DNA of 15,856 nucleotides from DASSUC01 sp035650075 (GTDB lineage Bacteria > Actinomycetota > Actinomycetes > Mycobacteriales > Micromonosporaceae). The stretch spans positions 1 to 15,856 of the forward strand of contig DASRII010000238.1 in assembly GCA_035650075.1 (NCBI GenBank). The letters run 5' to 3'. Each line of letters opens with the position of its first letter. Positions within the stretch are counted from its first letter, which is position 1. Below, piece by piece: positions 8,498 through 15,856 of the stretch. The translations under genes and the position numbers were made by a program. Below the pieces are notes generated by a model that searched no databases, was not told the DNA's origin, and saw nothing but the letters and a program-made list of their open reading frames with translations.

Positions 8498-8730
8498 GAC
8501 CGATGCCTCTCCTTCGGACAGCGCGCGGCAGCGCCATCGCCGGTGGTGCGCGGCCATGGTTGCGCTTACGCGTACCTACTCGCAATCGTTGATTAAGTAA
8601 TTGCTTACGTCGCTCTGTGTTTTGATCAGGTATCACCGGCGCAAGGGCTGGTACGTCCGCATTTGACCGAGTCAAGGCACTGCTTAGGTCGCGGTTGACA
8701 TCGTCGGGACCGATGAGCCCAATGGGTTCC
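8498..8730. promoter_or_regulatory. Divergent intergenic region between the two CODH gene sets
   Basis: These 233 bases separate the start of the minus-strand cox string from the start of the plus-strand coxMSL. Promoters for both should lie here or close by. The centre (about 8580-8635) is much more AT-rich than the rest of the window. A TTGACA lies at 8695-8700, but no convincing -10 element follows at normal spacing before the ATG codons at 8713, 8722 and 8731. I cannot place the transcription starts. Confidence 0.6.
8582..8607. promoter_or_regulatory. AT-rich nested dyad, candidate regulator-binding site
   Basis: Two overlapping inverted repeats are seen: GCAAT (8582-8586) with ATTGC (8600-8604), and TAAG (8594-8597) with CTTA (8604-8607). 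Within them lies the palindrome ATTA-AG-TAAT (8592-8601). The site lies in the divergent region and has a form acceptable for a LysR-type regulator, which often binds AT-rich dyads with spaced half-sites. It is not an exact T-N11-A match to the consensus. Confidence 0.4.
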
Positions 8731-9630
8731 ATGCAAGTCCCGGCCCCGTTCGACTACGAACGGGCGACGAGTGTCGACCACGCGATCCAGCTGCTCGACC
8801 GGCTGGGCAGTACCGCGCGCGTGGTAGCCGGTGGACACAGCCTGCTGCCGATGATGAAACTCCGGCTGGTCAACTTCGAGTACCTGATCGACATCAACGA
8901 CCTGCACCGCGATCTCGGCTACGTCCGCGTGGAGCCGGCGCAGATCCGGATCGGGGCGATGACGCGCCATCGCGAGCTGCTCGAGAGTCCCGAGCTGCTC
9001 AGGCTGTTCCCGATCTTCCACGACGCCGAGCGAGTCATCGCCGACCCGCTCGTCCGCAACCGGGGCACGATCGGCGGGGCGCTGTGCCAGGCCGACCCGT
9101 CCGAGGACCTCTCCGCCGTGTGTACGACCCTGGACGCGAGCTGCGTGATCCGCGGCGTCGGTGGCGAGCGGGTCGTGACGATGGCCGAGTTCTACCGAGG
9201 CCCGTACGAGACGGCCGTCGGCCCCGCCGAGATGCTGACCGAGATCCGCATTCCGGTACGGCCCAACGGTTCCAGCGCCTTCGAGAAGGTGGGCCGCCGC
9301 GCGGGCGACTGGGCCGTGGTGTCCTGCGGGGTCGGCGTCTGGCTGGACGATGGCGCGATCGCCGATGCTCGGGTCGGGCTGGCCGCCGTCGGGCCCAACA
9401 CCACCGGGATACCGGCGGTCTCCCAGGCGTTGCACGGCCGGCCGCCGTCGGAGGAGCTCTACGCCGAGGCCGGTGCCATCGCGGCCGAGTACTGCACGCC
9501 AGTCACCGACCAGCGCGGCACCGCCGACTACAAGCGCCACCTCGCGGCCGAGCTGACCAAGCGGGCACTGCGCCGGGCGGTGGCCCGCGTCGCCGGCCCG
9601 GGGGCCGGCGCGGACAAAGGCGTCGGGTGA
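8731..9630 (+). CDS. coxM: CoxM, FAD-binding medium subunit of the second CO dehydrogenase (299 aa)
   Basis: Both FAD loops are canonical: AGGHSLLPMMKLR near residue 32, and VRNRGTIGGALCQADPSED near residue 108. The C-terminal CO_deh_flav_C domain begins near residue 180 (AFEKVGRRAGDWAVVS). I chose ATG at 8731 because MQVPAPFDYERATSVDHAI matches the usual family start. ATG at 8713 and 8722, and TTG at 8695, are in frame, and none has a strong Shine-Dalgarno sequence, so the start is uncertain by up to 12 residues. It is diverged from the minus-strand CoxM. It ends 3 bases before coxS. Confidence 0.95.
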   Translation: MQVPAPFDYERATSVDHAIQLLDRLGSTARVVAGGHSLLPMMKLRLVNFEYLIDINDLHRDLGYVRVEPAQIRIGAMTRHRELLESPELLRLFPIFHDAERVIADPLVRNRGTIGGALCQADPSEDLSAVCTTLDASCVIRGVGGERVVTMAEFYRGPYETAVGPAEMLTEIRIPVRPNGSSAFEKVGRRAGDWAVVSCGVGVWLDDGAIADARVGLAAVGPNTTGIPAVSQALHGRPPSEELYAEAGAIAAEYCTPVTDQRGTADYKRHLAAELTKRALRRAVARVAGPGAGADKGVG

Positions 9631-9633
9631 CCC

Positions 9634-10119
9634 ATGCAGGTCACGATGAGGGTCAACGGTGCCGAGGTGACCTGCGAGATCGAGGCCCGCCTGCTGCTCG
9701 TGCACTTCCTGCGCGACCACCTCGGGTTGACCGGTACCCATTGGGGCTGCGACACCAGCAACTGCGGCGCCTGCGCGGTCTGGCTCGACGGTGAGCCGGT
9801 CAAGTCGTGCACCGTGCTGGCCGCGATGGCCGCCGGGCACGACGTCCGTACCGTCGAGGACCTGGAGCGGTTCGGCGAGCTCGATCCCGTCCAGCGCGGG
9901 TTCATGGAATGCCACGGGTTGCAGTGCGGCTTCTGCACACCCGGGATGCTGATGACCGCGCGGGCTCTGCTCGACCGCAACCCCAGCCCGTCGGAGCAGG
10001 AGATCCGCGAGGCCATCTCGGGTCAGGTCTGCCGGTGTACCGGTTACGCCACGATCGTGCGGTCGGTCCAGTGGGCCGCGGCCGAGGAAGCCGGCACGCG
10101 AGTTGCGGACAGCTCATGA
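9634..10119 (+). CDS. coxS: CoxS, 2x[2Fe-2S] small subunit of the second CO dehydrogenase (161 aa)
   Basis: All eight cluster cysteines are present: Cys39, Cys44, Cys47 and Cys59 for the ferredoxin-type cluster, and Cys98, Cys101, Cys133 and Cys135 for the second. Key segments are GCDTSNCGACAVW, QCGFCTPGM and QVCRCTGYATIV. It lacks the N-terminal extension of the other CoxS and begins MQVTMRVNGAEV, the usual family start. Its TGA overlaps the ATG of coxL (ATGA at 10116-10119), so the two are translationally coupled. Confidence 0.97.
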   Translation: MQVTMRVNGAEVTCEIEARLLLVHFLRDHLGLTGTHWGCDTSNCGACAVWLDGEPVKSCTVLAAMAAGHDVRTVEDLERFGELDPVQRGFMECHGLQCGFCTPGMLMTARALLDRNPSPSEQEIREAISGQVCRCTGYATIVRSVQWAAAEEAGTRVADSS

Positions 10120-12485
10120 GTCGGTTCGTGAACAACGATTTGAGGCCTATCGGTCACGGTCGGATGCTGCGCAAGGAGGACCCTCGGTTCATCCGCGGCA
10201 AGGGTCGCTTCATCGACGACATCGCGCTGCCGGGCATGCTGCATCTGGCGATACTGCGCGCACCTATCGCACACGGCCGGGTGCTGCGCGTGGACATCAG
10301 CGCCGCCGAGGCGCACCCGAAGGTGAAGCTCGTCGTCACGGGCGCGATGCTCGCCGACCGGGGGCTCGCCTGGATGCCGACCCTGTCGAACGACGTGCAG
10401 GCGGTGCTGGCTACCGACAAGGTGCGCTTCCAAGGGCAGGAGGTGGCCTTCGTCGTCGCCGAGGATCGCTACGCGGCCCGGGACGCGCTCGAGCTCATCG
10501 ACGTGGAGTACGAGCAGCTGCCGGCCGTGGTGAACGCCCGCACCGCGCTCGACCCGGGCGTGCCGGTGATCCGCGACGATCTCGCGGGCAAGACCGACAA
10601 CCGCTGCTTCGACTGGGAGACCGGTGACCGGGCCGCGACCGACGCGGTGTTCGCGCGGGCGGACGTCGTCGTGAGCCAGGACATGGTGTACCCGCGCGTC
10701 CATCCCGCGCCGCTGGAGACGTGTGGTGCGGTGGCCGACCACGACCCGGTCGACGGCACGCTCACGCTGTGGTGCACGACCCAGGCGCCGCATGCCCACC
10801 GGACGCTGTACGCGACAATCGCCGGACTGCCCGAGCACCAGATCAGGATCATCGCACCCGACATCGGCGGTGGCTTCGGCAACAAGGTGCCTATCTACCC
10901 GGGGTACGTCTGCGCGATCGTCGCCTCGCAGCTGCTCGGCCGGCCGGTCAAGTGGACGGAGGACCGCTCGGAGAACCTGACCAGTACCGCGTTCGCCCGC
11001 GACTACCTCATGCACGGCGAGATCGCGGCTACCCGGGAGGGCAGGATCCTCGCCATCCGGACCCGCGTGCTGGCCGACCACGGCGCGTTCAACGGCGTCG
11101 CGGCACCGGTCAAGTACCCCGCCGGCTTCTTCGGGGTCTTCACCGGCAGCTACGACCTCGAGGCCGCGTACTGCGCGATGACGGCCGTCTACACCAACAA
11201 GGCGCCGGGCGGGGTGGCGTACTCGTGCTCGTTCCGCGTCACCGAGGCCGTGTACCTGGTCGAAAGGCTCGTCGACTGCCTGGCCCACGAGCTGGACCTC
11301 GACCCCGTCGAACTGCGCCTGCTCAACCTGCTGCAGCCGGAGCAGTTCCCGTACCGGAGCCGGACCGGGTGGGTCTACGACTCCGGTGACTACGAGACCA
11401 CGCTGCGCGAGGCGGTACGGCTGGCCGGCTACGACGACCTGCGCCGCGAGCAGGCGGAGAAGCGGGCGCGGGGCGAGCTGATGGGCATCGGTGTCTCCTT
11501 CTTCACCGAGGCCGTCGGTGCCGGACCGCGCAAGGACATGGACATCATGGGTCTGGGTATGGCGGACGGTGCCGAACTGCGCGTGCACCCCACCGGTACG
11601 GCCGTGCTGCGGGTGTCGTGCCAGTCGCAGGGCCAGGGCCACGAGACGACGTTCGCGCAGATCGTCGCCGAGGAGATCGGCATCCCGCCGGCGGACGTCA
11701 AGGTTGTGCAGGGCGACACCGACCAGACACCGTTCGGACTCGGTACCTATGGCAGCCGCTCCACGCCGGTATCCGGAGCCGCGGCGGTTCTGGTCGCCCG
11801 CAAGGTCCGGGACAAGGCGCGGCTCATCGCGTCCGCGATGCTCGAAGTCTCGGTGACCGACCTCGAATGGACCGCGGGCTCGTTCCATGTCGTGGGCGAC
11901 CCGACCATGTCGGTCGGCATCCGGGACATCGCGATGCGCGCGCACGGACCCGGCGACCTGCCGGACGGCGTCGACGGCGGGCTCGAGGCACAACTGCACT
12001 ACAACCCCGAGAACCTCACCTACCCCTACGGCGCGTACATCTGCGTCGTCGACGTCGATCCCGGTACGGCCGCGGTGACGGTGCGCCGGTTCGTCGCCGT
12101 GGACGACTGCGGTACGCGGATCAATCCCATGATCATCGAAGGGCAGGTACACCGCGGCCTCACCGACGGGGTCGGCATGGCACTCATGGAGATCCTCGCG
12201 TTCGACGAGCTCGGAAACTGCCTCGGCGGATCTTTGATGGATTACCTGCTGCCCACCGCGCTCGAGGTACCGGACTGGGAGACGGGATTCACCGTGACCC
12301 CGTCCCCGCACCACCCGATCGGCGCGAAGGGAATCGGTGAGTCCGCGACCGTCGGCTCGCCTCCCGCGGTGGTCAACGCGGTCGTCGACGCGCTGCGGCC
12401 GTATGGTCTTCGACACGTCGACATGCCACTGACCCCGTCCCGAGTCTGGGAAGCCATCCGCGGCAACGCTCAGCCGCCCTGCTAA
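10116..12485 (+). CDS. coxL: CoxL, Mo-Cu large subunit of the second CO dehydrogenase, form I motif (789 aa)
   Basis: The protein starts MSRFVNNDLRPIGHGRMLRK, with ATG overlapping the coxS stop. The active-site loop is AYSCSFR at residues 368-374 with Cys371, which fits the form I signature AYxCSFR and not the form II AYRGAGR. DIGGGFGNK, CQSQGQGHET and GAKGIGES (Glu742, catalytic position) are kept. It therefore has the residues for a Mo-Cu CO-oxidising enzyme. It aligns along the whole length with the other CoxL here, but many surface and some core positions differ, so the two are old paralogs or one was acquired by transfer. No accessory genes follow it. Its TAA converges with the LysR gene's TAG with a 4-base overlap. 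Confidence 0.96.
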   Translation: MSRFVNNDLRPIGHGRMLRKEDPRFIRGKGRFIDDIALPGMLHLAILRAPIAHGRVLRVDISAAEAHPKVKLVVTGAMLADRGLAWMPTLSNDVQAVLATDKVRFQGQEVAFVVAEDRYAARDALELIDVEYEQLPAVVNARTALDPGVPVIRDDLAGKTDNRCFDWETGDRAATDAVFARADVVVSQDMVYPRVHPAPLETCGAVADHDPVDGTLTLWCTTQAPHAHRTLYATIAGLPEHQIRIIAPDIGGGFGNKVPIYPGYVCAIVASQLLGRPVKWTEDRSENLTSTAFARDYLMHGEIAATREGRILAIRTRVLADHGAFNGVAAPVKYPAGFFGVFTGSYDLEAAYCAMTAVYTNKAPGGVAYSCSFRVTEAVYLVERLVDCLAHELDLDPVELRLLNLLQPEQFPYRSRTGWVYDSGDYETTLREAVRLAGYDDLRREQAEKRARGELMGIGVSFFTEAVGAGPRKDMDIMGLGMADGAELRVHPTGTAVLRVSCQSQGQGHETTFAQIVAEEIGIPPADVKVVQGDTDQTPFGLGTYGSRSTPVSGAAAVLVARKVRDKARLIASAMLEVSVTDLEWTAGSFHVVGDPTMSVGIRDIAMRAHGPGDLPDGVDGGLEAQLHYNPENLTYPYGAYICVVDVDPGTAAVTVRRFVAVDDCGTRINPMIIEGQVHRGLTDGVGMALMEILAFDELGNCLGGSLMDYLLPTALEVPDWETGFTVTPSPHHPIGAKGIGESATVGSPPAVVNAVVDALRPYGLRHVDMPLTPSRVWEAIRGNAQPPC

Positions 12486-13438
12486 CTCCAGAGCGTCACG
12501 TGGATCGACGGCTTGAAGCGGCCGACGGTGACCCCCGAGCCACGCAACATGGCTTGCGTAGCCCGCGGAGTGGTGACGAAGCGAGCCAACTCCGCCGCTG
12601 TCGGGGGTGCCTGCGGCGGGGCCAGCGTGAGGATGCTCCAGGCGCCGTGGGCGTGCAGCGACTGGGCCGATACCTGCCTCAGGTCGCCGTTGATCAGGTC
12701 CTGTGAGACCGCGAACGACACCACGAGCGCCAGTCCCTTGCCCCGCTTCGCTTCCTCGACCGCCGCCGCATGGCTCTGGAAAATGCGCTGATGGTCCTCG
12801 GGTACGTTGATCCGGCGTAATATGTCCGGAATGACTCCTGTGTCGTACGCCGCCGACGGACCGAGCAACCACGCCTGCTCGCGTAGCGCGCTGGCGCCCG
12901 GCTGGAGTCTGGTCATCGGGTGGTCCGGTGCCGCGACCGCGACGACCTGATAGTTCAGGAAATGGGTGGTGGCGATCGAGGCGTCCACGTGGCTGGGTCG
13001 GGGACCGATTGCCGCGTCGACCGAACGGGTCAGCAACAGCGACTCGAAGTGGCGCGGATCATGGCTGCTCAGCTCGACATCCAGGTCGTTCGCGCGGTCG
13101 GCGAACAGGTCGAACAGGCCGGGCGCGGCGTGCTCCGCGAACAGGGCCGACGTGGCCACGCGCAGCAACCGCCGGCCACCGCCCGCCTGTCGGACCTCGA
13201 TGATCGTACGGTCCTGCAGGCTGAGCATCTCCGCCGCCCGACTGGCCAGACGCAGTCCGCCCGGAGTGAAGGCCAAGCCCGCGGACGTCCGGACGAACAG
13301 CTTGTCGCCGAGCTCCTTGCGTAGCTGGCCGACGTGCAAGGACACCGCGGCCTCGGATACCTCCAGATCCGCCGCCGCCTGCTTGACCGAACCCAACCGG
13401 ACCACCGCGGCGAAAGCGCGCAACTGAGTCGGCGTCAC
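12482..13438 (-). CDS. LysR-family regulator, CutR-like, candidate regulator of the CODH genes (318 aa)
   Basis: An N-terminal winged helix-turn-helix is clear: TQLRAFAAVVRLGSVKQAAA, then SEAAVSLHVGQLRKELGD, LFVRT and FTPGGLRLA. A periplasmic-binding-like effector domain runs from about residue 85 to 290. I chose GTG at 13438 because GGAAGG lies 7 bases upstream and the protein then starts VTPTQLRAF, usual for the family. GTG at 13462 (8 residues longer) has no ribosome site. In Mycobacterium sp. JC1, the LysR-type CutR lies near duplicated CODH genes and is needed for full CODH production; this gene fits that role by type and position. It converges tail-to-tail with the second coxL and has its own promoter region at 13439-13616. 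Confidence 0.92.
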   Translation of the reverse strand: MTPTQLRAFAAVVRLGSVKQAAADLEVSEAAVSLHVGQLRKELGDKLFVRTSAGLAFTPGGLRLASRAAEMLSLQDRTIIEVRQAGGGRRLLRVATSALFAEHAAPGLFDLFADRANDLDVELSSHDPRHFESLLLTRSVDAAIGPRPSHVDASIATTHFLNYQVVAVAAPDHPMTRLQPGASALREQAWLLGPSAAYDTGVIPDILRRINVPEDHQRIFQSHAAAVEEAKRGKGLALVVSFAVSQDLINGDLRQVSAQSLHAHGAWSILTLAPPQAPPTAAELARFVTTPRATQAMLRGSGVTVGRFKPSIHVTLWS

Positions 13439-13445
13439 ACCCTTA

Positions 13446-13451
13446 CCTTCC
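13446..13451 (-). promoter_or_regulatory. Ribosome binding site GGAAGG for the LysR gene
   Basis: GGAAGG lies 7 bases before GTG at 13438 on the minus strand. The alternative GTG at 13462 has no purine-rich site before it. This supports the shorter LysR product. Confidence 0.55.
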
Positions 13452-13462
13452 GCGACGGTCAC

Positions 13463-13616
13463 CTGGACGCGGCCATTCTAGATCTACCGGAGCCGACCGT
13501 CGGGGTCCCGCCCGGACGGTTCCGCTCGCTGGCGACCGTCCACAGTAGATCTGACCGTTCGGGGTTGCGGAACGCGGCAGCGGGTAACTAGTAATGTCAG
13601 CTACGTCTAAGCGAGG
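13463..13616. promoter_or_regulatory. Divergent promoter region between the LysR gene and the glycosyltransferase gene
   Basis: The region contains an inverted repeat, AGATCTAC (13480-13487) and GTAGATCT (13545-13552). Each arm is followed by a related direct element: GACCGTCGGGGT (13495-13506) and GACCGTTCGGGGT (13553-13565). TTGCGG (13565-13570) and TAGTAA (13589-13594), 18 bases apart, form a possible promoter for the plus-strand glycosyltransferase. The dyad may be an autoregulatory site of the LysR protein, which often controls its own promoter. Confidence 0.4.
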
Positions 13617-15608
13617 ATGGCGAAAACGATGTCGGAGGACGACCCAACAAGGATCGCGCTCGTATCGACCTTCCTCCCCCGTCGTTGTGGGTTGGCGACA
13701 TTCACCGACGATCTCCGTACCGCGCTGTGCGGCGTGGCACCGCGGTGGCAGATCGACATATGCGCCGTCGACCGCGACGGCTTGGCGTACGGAACCGAGG
13801 TAACCACGGTGATCCGCCAGGACGTTCCCGCGGACTACCGCCGCGCCGCGCGGGCACTCGCGGACGCGGGCACGGATCTGGTCATGATTCAACATGAATA
13901 CGGCATATTCGGCGGCCACGACGGCGGGTACGTACTGCATCTCGCGGCCGGACTGCGCGAGTACGGCGTACCGTACACCGTCACGTTGCACACCGTGCCC
14001 TCCCGGCCGACAACCGGGCAGGCGGCAACCCTGGCCGAGCTGTGCCGGCACGCCGCCCGGGTGACCGTGTTCACCGATACCGCGGGTCGGCTCGCGGTCG
14101 AGACCGGTCTGGTCGGGCGCGCGGCGCTGGCGACGGTACCGCATGGTGCGCCGGACATCCTCCGGTCCTTTGTGGACCCCGACTCGGTCGGGCCCGCGGC
14201 ACGCACCGCACTGGACCGGACCGCCGACACCCGAGTACTCGCGACGTTCGGGCTGCTCGGTCCCGGCAAGGGTGTCGAGCACGCGATCGCCGCGCTACCG
14301 GCGGTCATCGCGAGGCATCCCGACGTCGTTTACCTCGTCGCCGGCGCCACGCACCCCGAGGTGGCCCGGCACACCGGTGAGGCGTACCGGCAGCGGCTGG
14401 CGCGGCTGGCCGCCGACCACGGCGTCAGCGAGCACGTCCACTTCCTCGACGCGTTCCTCTCCGCATCGGAACTGGCGGTGCTGCTCGCCCGGACCCACGT
14501 GTTCCTGACGCCGTACCGGTCCCCGGACCAGATCTGTTCCGGCGCGCTGACCTTCGCCCTCACCGCCGGCTGTCCGGTCGTGTCCACGGACTACCGGTAC
14601 GCCCGGGATCTGCTCGCCGCCGACGGTACCGGTGACCCGCCGGGTGTCCTCGTGCCGTGCGGGGATGTCGGGGCACTCGCCGCGGCAGTGGGCGACCTGC
14701 TGGACGATCCCGACCGCTGGCGGCGGGCCGGACTGGCGGCGGACTCGCTCGGCTCCCGGTTGACCTGGCCGTCGGTGGCGACGAGGTTCGCCGACGTGAT
14801 CGGCTCGATCCTCCGGCCGCGGCGACCCGCTCCGGCCGAGGTGGTCACGGTGCCGCGGGTCCGCCTGGACCACCTGCGCCGGCTCACCGACGAGATCGGC
14901 ATCATCCAGTTCGCCGAACGGGACGTACCGGCAACCGACTCCGGGTACTGCGTCGACGACGTCGCCCGGCTGGGCATCGTCGCCGCCGGGCTGTCCCGGC
15001 TACCCGGCCTCGACGATCCGGCACTGGCGCGATGGCAGATCGGCTGCGTCCGGTTCCTGGCGGCGGCGACATCCGTCGGCGGGATGCACAACCTCATGAC
15101 GTACCACGGCGCCTGGCTCGACCGGCCACACCTCGGCGACCACGTCGGCCGCGCGGTCTGGGGCCTGGGAGTCCTGGCCGCCACCGGTACGGCCGAGGTC
15201 GGCGGGCACAGCCTCCGCGCGCTGGAGCGGCTGCTCGATCTCGTGGAACGGCTGTGCCACCCGCGCTCGGTCGCGTACGCACTGCTCGGGCTGGCGGCGC
15301 TGGCCGATCCCCCGCCGCGCGTACGGATCCTGCTCGGCCGCGGCCTCGCCCGGCTGACCGCTCCACTCGACGAGGGGGACGAGCAGCCGATCGATGCCGC
15401 GGCCGCGGTACCGCTCTACGACCGGCGCACCGGCGGCTGCCGCGACGGGCTCTCGGACACGATGGCGAACCCGAACCAGGGTGCCGAGTCCACGCTGGCG
15501 TACTACCAGGCGATGCTCGCGGTCTTCCACGCCGGACTGCTGTCCATCCCGGGTCCAGATGTGGCGGTACCCCGCCAGTCCCGCCCCCACTTTGCGACCG
15601 CGCGGTGA
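13617..15608 (+). CDS. GT4-type glycosyltransferase with shortened C-terminal glycosidase-like domain (663 aa)
   Basis: Residues about 10-400 form a GT-B glycosyltransferase of family 4 type: RIALVSTFLPRRCGLATFTD, VMIQHEYGIFGGHDGGYVL, LATFGLLGPGKGVEHAIAAL and the nucleotide-sugar region TPYRSPDQICSGALTFALTAG. Residues about 411-650 belong to an alpha/alpha-barrel-like C-terminal domain found on a subset of these enzymes (GYCVDDVARL, MHNLMTYHGAWLD, TGGCRDGLSD, NPNQGAESTLAYYQA). From memory, relatives have a WFE-LTYDN segment and a longer QPI-to-YD stretch between these blocks; both seem missing here. Related genes often sit beside a second glycosyltransferase and a GH130 mannoside phosphorylase, so a role in mannose-containing glycans is likely. 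ATG at 13629 is an alternative start. The stop overlaps the next GTG. Confidence 0.85.
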   Translation: MAKTMSEDDPTRIALVSTFLPRRCGLATFTDDLRTALCGVAPRWQIDICAVDRDGLAYGTEVTTVIRQDVPADYRRAARALADAGTDLVMIQHEYGIFGGHDGGYVLHLAAGLREYGVPYTVTLHTVPSRPTTGQAATLAELCRHAARVTVFTDTAGRLAVETGLVGRAALATVPHGAPDILRSFVDPDSVGPAARTALDRTADTRVLATFGLLGPGKGVEHAIAALPAVIARHPDVVYLVAGATHPEVARHTGEAYRQRLARLAADHGVSEHVHFLDAFLSASELAVLLARTHVFLTPYRSPDQICSGALTFALTAGCPVVSTDYRYARDLLAADGTGDPPGVLVPCGDVGALAAAVGDLLDDPDRWRRAGLAADSLGSRLTWPSVATRFADVIGSILRPRRPAPAEVVTVPRVRLDHLRRLTDEIGIIQFAERDVPATDSGYCVDDVARLGIVAAGLSRLPGLDDPALARWQIGCVRFLAAATSVGGMHNLMTYHGAWLDRPHLGDHVGRAVWGLGVLAATGTAEVGGHSLRALERLLDLVERLCHPRSVAYALLGLAALADPPPRVRILLGRGLARLTAPLDEGDEQPIDAAAAVPLYDRRTGGCRDGLSDTMANPNQGAESTLAYYQAMLAVFHAGLLSIPGPDVAVPRQSRPHFATAR

Positions 15609-15856
15609 AGGTCGCCGTGCTGGGCCCGGTGGCGTGGCGGACTCCGCCGCGCGCGTACGGGCCGTGGGAACAGGTCGTGTCGGTACTGACCGAAGGTCTG
15701 GTGGCGCGCGGCCTCGACGTGACGCTGTTCGCCACCCAGGACTCGGTGACGTCGGCGAAGCTGGACGGGGTGTGCCCTCTACCGTACGGTGAGGACCCGT
15801 CGCTGGACGGGCGCGTCTGGGAGGCCCTGCACGTGGCGCACTGCCTGGCCCGCAGC
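15605..15856 (+). CDS. GT4-type glycosyltransferase, N-terminal part (3' end outside window)
   Basis: GTG at 15605 overlaps the previous stop as GTGA and opens a frame without stops to the window edge (84 residues). The start VKVAVLGPVAWRTPPRAYG is the nucleotide-fold opening of a GT4 subfamily with a conserved RTPPR-YGPWE motif; it is followed by LVARGLDVTLFATQDS and VWEALHVAH. Coupling to the preceding glycosyltransferase suggests that both act on the same glycan. The donor-binding half lies outside the window. Confidence 0.85.
   Translation, partial: MKVAVLGPVAWRTPPRAYGPWEQVVSVLTEGLVARGLDVTLFATQDSVTSAKLDGVCPLPYGEDPSLDGRVWEALHVAHCLARS

Noticed and set aside
8695..8700. TTGACA as the -35 box of the plus-strand coxM
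   Set aside because: No -10 element follows at 16-19 bases, and the site overlaps possible in-frame start codons for coxM.
10044..12872. Very long minus-strand open frame (942 codons) opposite coxL
   Set aside because: It lies antisense to a complete CoxL with all catalytic motifs. Its translation is Arg/Asp/His-rich low-complexity text without domains, typical of a GC-rich shadow frame.
13443..14282. Minus-strand frame of 279 codons between the LysR gene and the glycosyltransferase
   Set aside because: It covers the divergent promoter and is antisense to a clear GT4 domain; no motif or ribosome site supports it.
13617..15856. Glycosyltransferase genes as part of the CO oxidation system
   Set aside because: They are transcribed separately, start after an independent promoter region and belong to families tied to glycan synthesis; adjacency alone is not evidence of a link.

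Overview
The window is about 70% G+C, with GTG starts, ATGA/GTGA stop-start overlaps and long gene strings. This suggests a high-GC actinobacterium; the genus cannot be fixed from the sequence alone. Its main content is aerobic carbon monoxide oxidation. It carries two complete, divergently transcribed sets of the Mo-Cu CO dehydrogenase structural genes in the order coxM-coxS-coxL. Both large subunits carry the form I active-site signature AYxCSFR.

Layout. Bases 2-1178 (+) hold the C-terminal part of a CoxE-like VWA protein followed by two translationally coupled small genes, one with a GIY-YIG-like pattern. Bases 1175-8497 (-) are one long tightly packed gene string. Read 5' to 3' it is: a small proline-rich protein ending in a 19-residue tandem repeat, coxM, coxS, coxL, an XdhC-family protein with an added C-terminal YHS domain, coxG, two small membrane proteins, a 58-residue DUF1059 protein, and three more small membrane proteins. 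Bases 8498-8730 are a divergent promoter region with an AT-rich dyad. Bases 8731-12485 (+) hold the second coxM-coxS-coxL. It converges on a LysR-family regulator (12482-13438, -). After a 178-base spacer, bases 13617-15856 (+) hold two glycosyltransferase genes unrelated to CO oxidation, the second cut by the window edge.

How it fits together. The MSL genes encode the FAD, 2[2Fe-2S] and Mo-Cu subunits of CODH. CoxE (partial), the XdhC-YHS protein and CoxG are maturation or membrane-coupling factors of the established cox system. All accessory genes lie with the first (minus-strand) set; the second set has only MSL plus the LysR gene, so it probably depends on the shared accessory proteins. 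The part that looks least described is the run of five small single-pass membrane proteins after coxG. They fall into two paralogous types, each with an N-terminal membrane helix and a predicted cytoplasmic helical tail, with the Cys/His-containing DUF1059 protein among them. They are candidates for a membrane docking or electron-transfer platform for CODH (inference).

Large overlapping open frames on the opposite strands of the cox genes are compositional shadows of GC-rich coding DNA and are not annotated.
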